64,000 nt of DNA from an uncultured Collinsella sp. Lineage in GTDB: Bacteria > Actinomycetota > Coriobacteriia > Coriobacteriales > Coriobacteriaceae. Made by a program: the position numbers and the translations under genes. The notes under the pieces were generated by a model. It made no database searches and was not told where the DNA came from. It saw only the letters and a program-made list of their open reading frames with translations. The stretch is taken from the NCBI GenBank assembly GCA_958445895.1, contig CAUCTV010000001.1:283729-347728 (forward strand). Direction: 5' to 3'. Within the stretch, counting starts at the first letter, position 1; each line of letters opens with the position of its first letter. Below, one piece after another: positions 17,684 to 25,740 of this stretch.

Positions 17684-18390
17684 AAATCCTTGCCATAGCC
17701 GATACCGAAGAACGATGCCTTTGGGAGTGCTTTCGCAAGGAACGCTTTGAAGGAGTCGACCTGATTTTGTCCGCCGGCGATCTGGACCCGGACTATCTTG
17801 AGTTTTTGGTTACGGTCATCAACAAACCGCTCATCTACGTGCGTGGCAATCACGATGACCGCTACGCACGTCATGCACCGGGCGGATGTATCTGCGTAGA
17901 AGACAGCGTGTACACGTACCGAGGGATTCGCATTGCGGGCCTTGGCGGGTCCATGCGTTATCGCGACGGCGCCAACATGTACACCGAACGCGAGATGTCC
18001 AAGCGCATGCGTAAGCTGTCGCGTAAGGTTAGGATGGTCGGCGGGTGCGACATTCTGCTTACCCATGCACCCGCCGCCGGTATGGGTGATCTGGACGATC
18101 TGCCGCATCGAGGGTTTGAGTGCTTTAACACGGCGCTTGAGTCCTGGGGGGCCGACTACATGGTGCATGGGCATGTACACCAAAGCTACGGTTACGATTT
18201 TCAGCGCAAGCGGCAGCATGAGTGTGGAACGACGATCATCAACGCCTGTGGCTATACGCAGTTTGAGCTCGACCAGACGCGCTACCCCATCCGTGGCTGG
18301 CAGGCAGCCTGGCTCAATTCGCAAACCATGCGCCGCGAGCTCAAACGCCACGATGCCATCGAGTCCTCAACAGCCAGAACACCCTGGTAA
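17680..18390 (+). CDS. Calcineurin-like metallophosphoesterase, coupled to the ParB/BMP protein
   Basis: A 236-residue cytoplasmic phosphoesterase. Metal-binding motifs are MKILAIADTE (the usual D-x-H is D-x-E here), LSAGDLD, VRGNHDDR, LLTHAP and VHGHVH. The first motif deviates: the His that normally follows the first Asp is Glu10, which may change metal binding or substrate. The family includes phosphodiesterases acting on nucleotides, nucleic acids or phosphoproteins. The start ATG overlaps the stop of the upstream gene (ATGA), a strong sign that the two products act together. The C-terminal tail about 210-236 is basic and not part of the fold. The exact substrate is not recognisable. Confidence 0.8.
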   Translation: MKILAIADTEERCLWECFRKERFEGVDLILSAGDLDPDYLEFLVTVINKPLIYVRGNHDDRYARHAPGGCICVEDSVYTYRGIRIAGLGGSMRYRDGANMYTEREMSKRMRKLSRKVRMVGGCDILLTHAPAAGMGDLDDLPHRGFECFNTALESWGADYMVHGHVHQSYGYDFQRKRQHECGTTIINACGYTQFELDQTRYPIRGWQAAWLNSQTMRRELKRHDAIESSTARTPW

Positions 18391-18429
18391 CCACCACAAA
18401 GGGGAGACCGTCCCCTTTGTGGTGGTTTT
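18389..18429 (+). terminator. GGGACAGG-type terminator-like repeat, copy 4
   Basis: AACCACCACAAAGGGGA and TCCCCTTTGTGGTGGTTTT form a near-perfect stem with a five-base loop just after the phosphoesterase stop. It is the best-paired copy of this family in the window. Confidence 0.88.
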
Positions 18430-18440
18430 GACGCGATAGC

Positions 18441-18479
18441 AAGAAACCCGGTCCTGCACAAGGCAGAACCGGGTTTCTT
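18441..18479. terminator. Bidirectional terminator between the phosphoesterase gene and rplA
   Basis: AAGAAACCCGGT pairs with ACCGGGTTTCTT around a 14-base loop; T-rich on both strands. It ends the ribosomal operon after rplA, so rplJ/rplL are not in this transcription unit. Confidence 0.8.
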
Positions 18480-18515
18480 TAGCAATGCTTGCTTTGCTCA
18501 GGCAGTAACTAGCAG

Positions 18516-19223
18516 TTACTCAGCCAGGAAGTCACGCTGGACAGCGGGATCGACCTTGACGCCAGGGCCCATGGTGGAAGACACGGAGATGGACTTGACG
18601 TACTTGCCCTTAGCAGAAGAGGGCTTGACGCGCAGGATCTCGGTGTACAGGGCAGCGTAGTTCTCGACGAGCTGCTGCTCAGAGAAGGACTTCTTGCCCA
18701 GGGGCACGTGGCAGATGCCGTAGCGGTCGGCGCGGTACTCAACGCGGCCAGCCTTGAGCTCGGAGACCATCTTGGCGACGTCCATGGTCACGGTGCCGAG
18801 CTTGGGGTTCGGCATGAGGCCACGGGGACCAAGGATCTTACCGATGCGGCCAACCTTGGCCATCATGTTCGGCGTAGCGATAGCGGCGTCGAAGTTGATC
18901 TCGCCCTTCTGGATCTGGGCGACGAGCTCGTCGGAACCGATGATGTCGGCGCCGGCAGCCTCGGCCTCGCGGGCCTTCTCACCCTCGGCGAAGACGGCAA
19001 CACGAACGGTCTTGCCGGTGCCGTGAGGCAGGGAGATGGAACCACGGATGTTCTGGTCAGCCTTACGAGTATCGATGCCCAGACGGAAGTGGGCCTCGAC
19101 GGTCTCGTCGAACTTGGCGGTGTCGAGCTCCTTGATGAGCTTGGCAGCCTGAAGGGGGGTGTAGAGCGTGGCGCGGTCGATCTTCTCGGCAGCGGCGTTA
19201 TAGCTCTTACCATGCTTAGCCAT
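18516..19223 (-). CDS. rplA: 50S ribosomal protein L1
   Basis: A 235-residue full-length L1, part of the L1 stalk at the ribosomal E site. The conserved block [20 protein letters not shown] and the C-terminal [11 protein letters not shown] are present. L1 usually also represses its own operon by binding mRNA. The second of two ATGs (19223) is chosen because AGGAGG is then 8 bases away rather than 2. It is the last gene of the nusG-rplK-rplA group. Confidence 0.97.
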   Translation of the reverse strand: MAKHGKSYNAAAEKIDRATLYTPLQAAKLIKELDTAKFDETVEAHFRLGIDTRKADQNIRGSISLPHGTGKTVRVAVFAEGEKAREAEAAGADIIGSDELVAQIQKGEINFDAAIATPNMMAKVGRIGKILGPRGLMPNPKLGTVTMDVAKMVSELKAGRVEYRADRYGICHVPLGKKSFSEQQLVENYAALYTEILRVKPSSAKGKYVKSISVSSTMGPGVKVDPAVQRDFLAE

Positions 19224-19340
19224 GTGCATTACCTCCTGTGGTTAAACGGGCGTGAGCCCTCCCACATCGTATCGTGTGCCCTATTGCACACATTTAACGG
19301 GCGCCCCGGTCGGAGCACCCGCCGTTACCATAAGAAATCG

Positions 19341-19769
19341 CTACTCAGCGATGGTGACGCCCATGGAACGGGCGGTACCGGCGATGATCTTCTTGGCGGC
19401 GTCAATGTCGTTGGCATTGAGGTCCGGCATCTTGATCTCGGCGATCTTGGTGAGCTGCTCCTGGGAGAGCTGACCAACCTTGTCAGCCTGGGGCTTAGCG
19501 GAACCAGACTTGAGGTTCAGCTCCTTCTTGATAAGGTGAGCCGCCGGCGGGGTCTTGGTGATGAAGGAGAAGGACTTGTCCTCGTAGACAGAGATCTCAA
19601 CGGGGATGATGTCACCCTTCTTGTCCTGCGTCTCGGCGTTAAAGGCCTGGCAGAACTGCATGATGTTCACGCCAGCAGCGCCCAGGGCGGGGCCGACGGG
19701 AGGAGCGGGGTTTGCTGCACCAGCAGGAATCTGGAGCTTAATGACGTTGGCAACCTTCTTCTCAGCCAT
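19341..19769 (-). CDS. rplK: 50S ribosomal protein L11
   Basis: A 142-residue full-length L11, base of the GTPase-associated stalk. The N-terminal [20 protein letters not shown] and C-terminal rRNA-binding helix region ([10 protein letters not shown]) are intact. The ATG at 19769 has AAAGGA at 7 bases; the ATG 6 bases earlier would touch the Shine-Dalgarno. The 117-bp gap to rplA contains small stem-loops that could mediate L1 autoregulation; that is inference. Confidence 0.97.
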   Translation of the reverse strand: MAEKKVANVIKLQIPAGAANPAPPVGPALGAAGVNIMQFCQAFNAETQDKKGDIIPVEISVYEDKSFSFITKTPPAAHLIKKELNLKSGSAKPQADKVGQLSQEQLTKIAEIKMPDLNANDIDAAKKIIAGTARSMGVTIAE

Positions 19770-19889
19770 GGTCATTCCTTTCGAATCACGAGTGTGAAGT
19801 ACTTGCTATATCGTAAGCACGCACGTGTTAGAAGCACTCCTGAGATGAGCAGTCACAGAAGAAGCACGCTCGCGCGAACGGACGAAAAC

Positions 19890-20426
19890 TTAAGCGATGA
19901 CAGCGACCTGGTTAAAGTCGAGCTCGACCGGCGTCTCGCGGCCAAAGATCATCAGCGTGACCTTGAGCTTGCCAGCCTCGGTGTTAACCTCGGAGACCTT
20001 GCCATCAAAGTCGGTAAGCGGGCCATCGGTGACGCGGACGGACGTACCGACCTCAATATCAACCGAGGTGCGCTTGGGCGAATCGCCCTTACCGGGACGA
20101 CGAGTCATCTTGTTGTACTCGTCGCGGGAAAGCGGAGCGGGCTTGCCGTTGCCGCCTAGGAAACCGGTGACGCCAGGCGTGTTACGAACACACGTCCAAG
20201 CATCGTCATCCATCTCCATGCGGACCAGGACATAACCCGGGAAGATCTTGGAATCCTTGGTCTCACGCTTGCCACCCTCTTTAATCTCGGTGACGCGCTC
20301 CATAGGAATCTCGATATCAAAGATACGGTCCTGCATGCCCATAGTCTCGATGCGATGCTCGAGATCGGACTTAACGCGGTTCTCGTATCCAGAGTAAGTG
20401 TGAACGACGTACCAACGCTTAGACAT
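19890..20426 (-). CDS. nusG: Transcription termination/antitermination protein NusG
   Basis: A 178-residue NusG. The N-terminal NGN domain starts [16 protein letters not shown] and includes [14 protein letters not shown]; the C-terminal KOW domain has [19 protein letters not shown]. NusG binds RNA polymerase and couples it to ribosomes or Rho. It is four bases downstream of secE, the usual bacterial arrangement. It has none of the long N-terminal extension found in some actinobacterial NusG proteins. GAGGGG lies before the ATG. Confidence 0.97.
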   Translation of the reverse strand: MSKRWYVVHTYSGYENRVKSDLEHRIETMGMQDRIFDIEIPMERVTEIKEGGKRETKDSKIFPGYVLVRMEMDDDAWTCVRNTPGVTGFLGGNGKPAPLSRDEYNKMTRRPGKGDSPKRTSVDIEVGTSVRVTDGPLTDFDGKVSEVNTEAGKLKVTLMIFGRETPVELDFNQVAVIA

Positions 20427-20429
20427 GGT

Positions 20430-20768
20430 TTAGCCCCTCAATCCAGAGAACAGAGCAAGAGCCTCGCCAAAGCCAGCATCGAGCAGAGCGATGACGACGC
20501 CGACGACGATCAGAGAAGCGCAAACAACAACCGAGTAGTTCACGAGCTCCTTCTTATCGGGCCACGTGACACGCTTCATCTCGGACTTGACCGAAGCGAA
20601 ATACTTCTTGGTGCGGGCGAAGAAACCAGGCTTCTCGTTCTTCTTGGACTTCGCAGCCTTCTCGTTCTTCTTGGCAACGGCCTTCTTGGCCTCAACCTTG
20701 GAGTTGGCGGCAGCTTTGTTGGCAGGTGCCGGCTGCTGAGCCTTCTTCTTGTTCTTCTTGTTGGCCAT
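20430..20768 (-). CDS. secE: Preprotein translocase subunit SecE
   Basis: A 112-residue SecE with one transmembrane helix (NYSVVVCASLIVVGVVIALL) preceded by the amphipathic helix with EMKRVTWPDKKEL, the family signature. The first 45 residues are a Lys/Ala-rich extension typical of high-GC Gram-positives. It forms the SecYEG channel. GGAGG is 8 bases before the ATG. Confidence 0.95.
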   Translation of the reverse strand: MANKKNKKKAQQPAPANKAAANSKVEAKKAVAKKNEKAAKSKKNEKPGFFARTKKYFASVKSEMKRVTWPDKKELVNYSVVVCASLIVVGVVIALLDAGFGEALALFSGLRG

Positions 20769-20844
20769 TTGGGTTACCTCCGCGCAATGCGCTTATACAT
20801 GAGTAAACCGTAAGCCCCCAAGTGGGAGCTTACGGAATAATGAC

Positions 20845-20920
20845 TGGCACGCCAGGAAGGACTCGAACCCTCAACACTCGGTTTTGGAGACCGATGCTCT
20901 ACCAATTGAACTACTGGCGT
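20845..20920 (-). tRNA. trnW: tRNA-Trp (anticodon CCA)
   Basis: Cloverleaf with acceptor ACGCCAG/CTGGCGT, anticodon loop CTCCAAA and encoded CCA. It lies between rpmG and secE, the common place for tRNA-Trp in bacteria. Confidence 0.95.
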
Positions 20921-20933
20921 ATGTGACTAGAGA

Positions 20934-21083
20934 CTAGCGAGTCTCTTTGTGCAGCGTGTGGTGACGGCACCAGGGGCAATACTTCTTGATCTCCATACGA
21001 TCAGGCATGGTCGACTTGTTCTTGGTGGTCGTATAGTTGCGGCGCTTGCACTCAGTGCACGCAAGAGTAACTAGAGTACGCAT
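20934..21083 (-). CDS. rpmG: 50S ribosomal protein L33
   Basis: A 49-residue protein beginning [19 protein letters not shown] and ending [14 protein letters not shown]. Two CxxC pairs (Cys9/Cys12 and Cys36/Cys39) make this the zinc-binding form of L33. It precedes tRNA-Trp, secE and nusG, and has its own promoter upstream. AGGATAC serves as a weak ribosome site. Confidence 0.93.
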   Translation of the reverse strand: MRTLVTLACTECKRRNYTTTKNKSTMPDRMEIKKYCPWCRHHTLHKETR

Positions 21084-21128
21084 GTATCCTGAACCTTTCA
21101 TTTCCGCCCCGTACGGGCACGAGTTGAT

Positions 21129-21158
21129 ACTTTATCAGCTCCACGTAAGTGCTGTCAA
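21129..21158 (-). promoter_or_regulatory. Promoter of rpmG-trnW-secE-nusG
   Basis: On the minus strand TTGACA and TAAAGT are 18 bases apart, about 45 bp before rpmG. The sequence just upstream (TTTTCATTGACAGC) is nearly the same as at the tRNA-Tyr promoter. Confidence 0.75.
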
Positions 21159-21300
21159 TGAAAACCTCGAGTCAATTGGTTCTCGGTGGATCCATTCATA
21201 TTTGGAACACATCAATGAAGCCATCGAGAGCTAATCGACGGTGCATCCAGGACCATTATCGATCCTCTCGACACCAGCAACGGCTCAATATCCATTGCAG

Positions 21301-21335
21301 AAAAGAACCCGGCACCCATATAAGTGCCGGGTTCT
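21301..21335 (-). terminator. Terminator after tuf
   Basis: AGAACCCGGCAC pairs with GTGCCGGGTTCT; on the minus strand the stem is followed by TTTTC. It is 28 bp past the tuf stop. Confidence 0.85.
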
Positions 21336-21362
21336 CTAAGTCAGCTATATCAAAGAGCTAAT

Positions 21363-22553
21363 TTACTCAATGATCGTGGAGACGATGCCCGAACCGACGG
21401 TGTGGCCACCCTCGCGGATAGCGAAGCGCAGGCCCTCCTCCATGGCGATCGGGTGGATGAGGTCGCCCTCGATGGTGATGTGGTCACCAGGCATAGCCAT
21501 CTCGGTGCCCTCGGGGAGCTTGACCGTACCGGTAACGTCGGTGGTACGGAAGTAGAACTGAGGACGATAACCATCGAAGAACGGGGTGTGACGGCCGCCC
21601 TCCTCCTTGGTCAGAACGTAGATCTCGCCGGTGAACTTGGTGTGCGGGGTAACCGAACCGGGCTTGCAGAGAACCTGGCCGCGCTCGATGTCCTCACGCT
21701 TGATGCCGCGGAGCAGCAGACCGACGTTGTCGCCAGCCTCGCAGAAGTCCATGGACTTACGGAACATCTCGATACCGGTAACGACGGTGTTCTGGGTATC
21801 CTTGATGCCGACGATCTCGACGGGCTCGTTGAGCTTGAGCTCACCGCGCTCGACACGGCCAGTAGCAACGGTACCACGGCCGGAGATGGTCATAACGTCC
21901 TCAACGGCCATCAGGAACGGGAGGTCGTTGTTACGAGCAGGCGTCGGGATGTACTCGTCGACGGCCTTCATGAGCTCGCGAATGGCGTCCATCCACTTGG
22001 CGTCGCCCTCGAGAGCGCCCAGAGCGGAGCCACGGATGACGGGGATGTCGTCGCCGGGGAAATCGTACTCGGAGAGGAGCTCACGGGTCTCCATCTCGAC
22101 GAGGTCGATGAGCTCGTCATCGTCGACCATGTCGCACTTGTTCAGGAAGACGACGATGTAGGGAACGCCGACCTGACGGGCGAGCAGGATGTGCTCGCGG
22201 GTCTGAGCCATGGGGCCGTCGGTAGCAGCGATGACCAGGATAGCGCCGTCCATCTGAGCAGCGCCGGAGATCATGTTCTTGACGTAGTCAGCGTGGCCCG
22301 GGCAGTCAACGTGAGCGTAGTGACGGGCAGCGGTCTCGTACTCAACGTGGGAGACGGAAATCGTGATGCCGCGCTCGCGCTCCTCGGGAGCCTTGTCGAT
22401 GTTCTCGAACGCAGTGAAGTCAGCCTTGCAGCCCTCGGTCTCGGAGAGAACCTTGGTGATGGCAGCGGTCAGCGTGGTCTTGCCGTGGTCGACGTGACCA
22501 ATGGTGCCGATGTTAACATGCGGCTTAGTGCGCTCAAACTTCTCTTTGGCCAT
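21363..22553 (-). CDS. tuf: Elongation factor Tu
   Basis: A 396-residue EF-Tu that delivers aminoacyl-tRNA to the ribosome. G1 [10 protein letters not shown]2 RGITI, G3 [13 protein letters not shown]4 NKCDMVDD and the C-terminal beta-barrel with GMRFAIR-type segment ([16 protein letters not shown]) are all intact. The ATG at 22553 has AGGAGG at 5 bases; longer in-frame codons upstream lack a site. It follows three tRNA genes, an arrangement also known from E. coli tufB. It is the only tuf in this window. Confidence 0.98.
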   Translation of the reverse strand: MAKEKFERTKPHVNIGTIGHVDHGKTTLTAAITKVLSETEGCKADFTAFENIDKAPEERERGITISVSHVEYETAARHYAHVDCPGHADYVKNMISGAAQMDGAILVIAATDGPMAQTREHILLARQVGVPYIVVFLNKCDMVDDDELIDLVEMETRELLSEYDFPGDDIPVIRGSALGALEGDAKWMDAIRELMKAVDEYIPTPARNNDLPFLMAVEDVMTISGRGTVATGRVERGELKLNEPVEIVGIKDTQNTVVTGIEMFRKSMDFCEAGDNVGLLLRGIKREDIERGQVLCKPGSVTPHTKFTGEIYVLTKEEGGRHTPFFDGYRPQFYFRTTDVTGTVKLPEGTEMAMPGDHITIEGDLIHPIAMEEGLRFAIREGGHTVGSGIVSTIIE

Positions 22554-22649
22554 AAAGCCCTCCTCTAAACAGGTCGTCCCCGGACGGGACTTTGCCTTTA
22601 TACCATAGTGGCCTCTCAACATACTATTGAGAAGCCACCGTGTTACCTA

Positions 22650-22726
22650 TGGTAGCGGTGACTGGATTCGAACCAGTGACGCCACGGGTATGAACCGTGT
22701 GCTCTAACCAACTGAGCTACACCGCC
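22650..22726 (-). tRNA. tRNA-Met (anticodon CAT)
   Basis: 77-base cloverleaf, acceptor GGCGGTG with a G-U first pair, anticodon loop TTCATAC, encoded CCA. The ordinary first pair and D-loop point to elongator rather than initiator tRNA, or possibly the tRNA-Ile lysidine type. Confidence 0.88.
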
Positions 22727-22729
22727 GGA

Positions 22730-22805
22730 TGGAGCCTGCAACCAGACTTGAACTGGTGACCTCTTCGTTACCAACGAAGTGCTCTACCGACTGAGCTATA
22801 CAGGC
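22730..22805 (-). tRNA. tRNA-Thr (anticodon GGT)
   Basis: 76-base cloverleaf, acceptor GCCTGTA/TGCAGGC, anticodon loop TTGGTAA, encoded CCA, only 3 bp from tRNA-Met. Confidence 0.94.
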
Positions 22806-22815
22806 ACTTGACGGG

Positions 22816-22897
22816 TGGGAGCTATAGGATTCGAACCTATGTAGGCAGAGCCAACGGGTTTACAGCCCGTCCCCATTAACCACTCGGGCAAACTCCC
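22816..22897 (-). tRNA. tRNA-Tyr (anticodon GTA)
   Basis: 82-base class II tRNA with a long variable arm, acceptor GGGAGTT/AGCTCCC and anticodon loop CTGTAAA. Unlike its two neighbours the CCA end is not fully encoded (CCC follows the discriminator). Confidence 0.93.
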
Positions 22898-22959
22898 AAT
22901 CGTTCAAGTATCCGCAGGTCCTTTGGTCTTTTGGACCGCCGCCCCCGCGAACGAAAAAG

Positions 22960-22989
22960 ATAATACGATGCAACCTTGGGGGCTGTCAA
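22960..22989 (-). promoter_or_regulatory. Strong promoter of the tRNA-Tyr/Thr/Met-tuf unit
   Basis: On the minus strand a consensus TTGACA is followed after 18 bases by TATTAT, about 60 bp before tRNA-Tyr. Confidence 0.78.
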
Positions 22990-23204
22990 CGAAAACCTCT
23001 AGATACACGGTGCCGGGCGTATCTATATAGCTGTGACCTGCGGTTTTGTTGAGTTTGGATATGAAGGACAGTGAATTTGGCTGCGCTGGTGACATTTCCC
23101 GAGGGAACACTGTGTCACGGTGGAGTGCGCCGGCAGGAACGAACTTCGATAACGGTTCATTTACACCTATATATAGGTCGTGATCGGGCTTTCGCGGCAG
23201 ATTT

Positions 23205-23297
23205 GAGCGTGGATTATCTCCCGTTTGAAATCGAGCGTGGATAATCTCCTACTTTTGGCGTACCCCCAAGGCCAATGTGGCAGATTATCCACGCTCA
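23205..23297. repeat. Dispersed hairpin repeat, copy B (near-DnaA-box arms)
   Basis: GAGCGTGGAT occurs twice on the plus strand (23205, 23233) and once inverted (ATCCACGCTC at 23288-23297). TTATCCAC lies at 23237-23244 (minus) and 23285-23292 (plus). CTCCCGTTT follows the first arm as in copies A and D. The rest of 22990-23327 shows no gene. Confidence 0.65.
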
Positions 23298-23327
23298 TTC
23301 ACTAAGCGGGAGAACTATAGAGCCGAA

Positions 23328-24161
23328 CTACTCGGGCCAGGCCAAAGTAGACCCATAGAGCGGCTCCCCCTTGGTGCAGGGGTAGCGACTCAAGTAACAC
23401 GACGATAGCAAGTCGAAGAAATAAGTCATGGCATATTTCGAATAAACGCCGAGTCGGTCAATTCCGTTTCCCGCATTACCGAGACGATATACACGGTCAA
23501 AAGAGCTCGATTTGTCATCGTTGCTAAACGCAGTAATTAGAATCTTCCTGCCCGAACGGCAATCAAGATACTCACGCGCCTGTGACGCAAATAGCCCGGA
23601 GACCGATACGAGAATTATCAATGACTGCGAAGCGTCTCCCATGTTTTTCAATTCCGCGACGTTAGCCCCAGCAACTATGCGAACTATCTTGCCCGCATAA
23701 AACATTTCCTGCTGAAATCGTACGAGATTGGCGCTCACATTATTGGTGCACCAGATTTCAACGTTTTTATGGCCATCAATTTCGTCGGCAAGGTGCTTAA
23801 TAGCGATATCGGACACGCCGCTTTCAACCTCAGCGAACATCTCGATCATGCGAACGTCGAGCTCTGCCCTGTACTCCTCGTAGCCAAATTCCTCCTCTCG
23901 ATGGCTTAAGTCGCTTGGAAAGACTGATTGAGTAAATGATTCTTTCAAATCGCTAAGAGACTGGTAGCCCAATCGATTGCAGAAACGACGAACAGCGGAA
24001 CGGGTCACGAATGCATCGCGGGTTATTGCGGCAACATTGATTTCGCTCGAACGCCTAATGTGAGCGATGAGATATCGAGCGATGGCGGCATCGTTTGACC
24101 CAAACTCGCTGTTGATGATGGAGCTAATGCGATTGAGCACATCGAAGTCATTGATATTCAC
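23328..24161 (-). CDS. RpiR/MurR-family transcriptional regulator
   Basis: A 277-residue repressor-type protein: N-terminal HTH_6 domain (about 1-75, with RDAFVTRSAVRRFCNRLGYQ) and C-terminal SIS sugar-phosphate-binding domain (about 110-240, with VEIWCTNNVSA and SLIILVSVSGLF). SIS domains sense phosphosugars. It is divergent from a phospho-glycosidase and PTS EIIBC, so it most likely controls them in response to the phosphorylated sugar. The GTG at 24161 is chosen for the AGAGGG site 5 bases away; an ATG 39 bases earlier (24200) is possible but has no ribosome site. GC content is visibly lower than in surrounding genes, which may point to acquisition. Confidence 0.85.
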   Translation of the reverse strand: MNINDFDVLNRISSIINSEFGSNDAAIARYLIAHIRRSSEINVAAITRDAFVTRSAVRRFCNRLGYQSLSDLKESFTQSVFPSDLSHREEEFGYEEYRAELDVRMIEMFAEVESGVSDIAIKHLADEIDGHKNVEIWCTNNVSANLVRFQQEMFYAGKIVRIVAGANVAELKNMGDASQSLIILVSVSGLFASQAREYLDCRSGRKILITAFSNDDKSSSFDRVYRLGNAGNGIDRLGVYSKYAMTYFFDLLSSCYLSRYPCTKGEPLYGSTLAWPE

Positions 24162-24203
24162 ATGATCCCTCTTTCCGCTCTCCTCGAAATCATGGTTCAT
24201 TTA

Positions 24204-24241
24204 TTGAATCAAACAGCTTTGGTCGTTCTCCTATGATTCAA
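24204..24241. promoter_or_regulatory. Inverted repeat between rpiR-type regulator and GH1 gene
   Basis: TTGAATCA (24204-24211) and TGATTCAA (24234-24241) are perfect inverted 8-mers 22 bp apart in the divergent promoter region, next to a TTGACG hexamer at 24247. A regulator binding site is the likely role; it could be the RpiR protein's operator. Confidence 0.45.
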
Positions 24242-24312
24242 ATCAGTTGACGTCATCTTAATCGTAATTCCGTCACACGTATCCACCGTGTTGAATGATG
24301 GAAAGGGGATTC

Positions 24313-25731
24313 ATGGGCAACGTGAACAACATGCCGTTTCTCTGGGGTTCCGCCACGGCGTCTTATCAGTGCGAGGGTGCCTGGAACGAAGACGGCAAAG
24401 GCCTCGGCGAGTGGGATTTCTTTAACCACACAAGCAATAAGAACATCAACCATGTTGACGGTGATGTATCTTGCGACTTCTACCATCGCTATGAAGAAGA
24501 TATCCGCATGATGAAAGAAGGCGGACAAAACACCTATCGCTTCTCTCTTTCATGGAGTCGAATCATCCCCACGGGTATCGGCGAAGTGAATGAAGAGGGT
24601 ATCGATTTTTATAATCGAGTCATTGATTGCTGCCTCGAAAATGGCATAGAGCCCAACGTTACGCTGTTCCATTACGATCTGCCATTCACGCTTGCTTGCA
24701 AAGGCGGATGGCTGAACAACGACATGGCAGAGTGGTTCTGCAAATACGCCAAGATTTGCTTTGAGCGCTTTGGAGACCGCGTCAAAATCTGGGCTACCGT
24801 TAACGAGCCGCATTTCTACAGCTACTGCGTAAACATGTTGGGCAACTATCCCCCCAATCGATCGCTCGACGTTCAGTCGTACATGCAGTTTCAATACAAC
24901 CTGATGCGCGCAAGCGCACTCGCAGTCCGAGCATATCGTCAAATGGGCTACGACGGCATCATCGGCGCCGTCCACGATGGCGGCGTTGTCGAACTCGACC
25001 CGGCAACCGAGCACCCTGATGACGTATTTCGATACGCAGACTTTTTCGCCAATCGCATGATTCTGGCACCAGCGCTTCAGGGTCAACTGCCGCCAGAAAT
25101 GGACGAAATCCTTGAAAAACTTGGCGTCTCGCTCTATCGATCCCCAAATGACGTAGAAGAATTCAGAGACGGTAAAGTCGATTTTATTGGACTCAACGTG
25201 TATTGCCGAGAGTATGTAACCGACTGGCACGGTGGAGAGCTTGCCGTTTCGGCGAACAATAAGGGCGGTTCGAGCAAAAAAGTCGAAGGAAAATGCATTG
25301 CGCCCTTGTTTGAAAGCGCCCGCGACAGCAATGTTCCCCGCAATAAATGGGGCCGCGAAATACTCCCAAGTTGCATGTATTCAACCATCATGGATGTCCA
25401 CGAGCGCTATGACGCGCCCCGCATCTTTATTACGGAAAACGGACATGGCGCCTATGAGCAACCAGACGCAGACGGAATGATCCACGATGATGACCGCATC
25501 GAGCTTCTGGGCCAGTTCATCGAGCACATGATGAGGGCTAAGCGCGACGGCGCGCGCGTTGAGGGCTACTACCTCTGGTCGACGATGGATCTGTATAGCT
25601 GGATCAACGGCTACGAAAAACGATACGGACTTGTCCATATCGACTTCGAGAACAATTTAGAGCGCACCCCCAAAAAGAGCTGGTATTGGTACCGAGACCT
25701 TATCTCGAAATATCAGGAGCAGGAAGGCTAG
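24313..25731 (+). CDS. GH1 6-phospho-beta-glycosidase
   Basis: A 472-residue glycoside hydrolase family 1 enzyme. Acid/base Glu165 lies in ATVNEP (161-166) and nucleophile Glu375 in IFITENG (371-377). The N-terminal LWGSATASYQCEG is the family signature. Ser429, Lys436 and Tyr438 (SWINGYEKRY) match the phosphate-binding S-x6-K-x-Y motif of 6-phospho-glycosidases; plain beta-glucosidases have Glu in place of the Ser. The Trp after this Ser is, from memory, more like 6-phospho-beta-galactosidases than -glucosidases. It would cleave the phosphorylated disaccharide imported by the EIIBC 9 bp downstream. The ATG at 24313 has AAAGGGG 5 bases upstream. Confidence 0.9.
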   Translation: MGNVNNMPFLWGSATASYQCEGAWNEDGKGLGEWDFFNHTSNKNINHVDGDVSCDFYHRYEEDIRMMKEGGQNTYRFSLSWSRIIPTGIGEVNEEGIDFYNRVIDCCLENGIEPNVTLFHYDLPFTLACKGGWLNNDMAEWFCKYAKICFERFGDRVKIWATVNEPHFYSYCVNMLGNYPPNRSLDVQSYMQFQYNLMRASALAVRAYRQMGYDGIIGAVHDGGVVELDPATEHPDDVFRYADFFANRMILAPALQGQLPPEMDEILEKLGVSLYRSPNDVEEFRDGKVDFIGLNVYCREYVTDWHGGELAVSANNKGGSSKKVEGKCIAPLFESARDSNVPRNKWGREILPSCMYSTIMDVHERYDAPRIFITENGHGAYEQPDADGMIHDDDRIELLGQFIEHMMRAKRDGARVEGYYLWSTMDLYSWINGYEKRYGLVHIDFENNLERTPKKSWYWYRDLISKYQEQEG

Positions 25732-25740
25732 GAGAAAGAG

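Noticed and set aside
22650..22726. Initiator tRNA-fMet
   Set aside because: The acceptor begins with a paired G-U and the anticodon stem lacks the three G-C pairs of initiators, so elongator tRNA-Met (or the Ile lysidine type) fits better.
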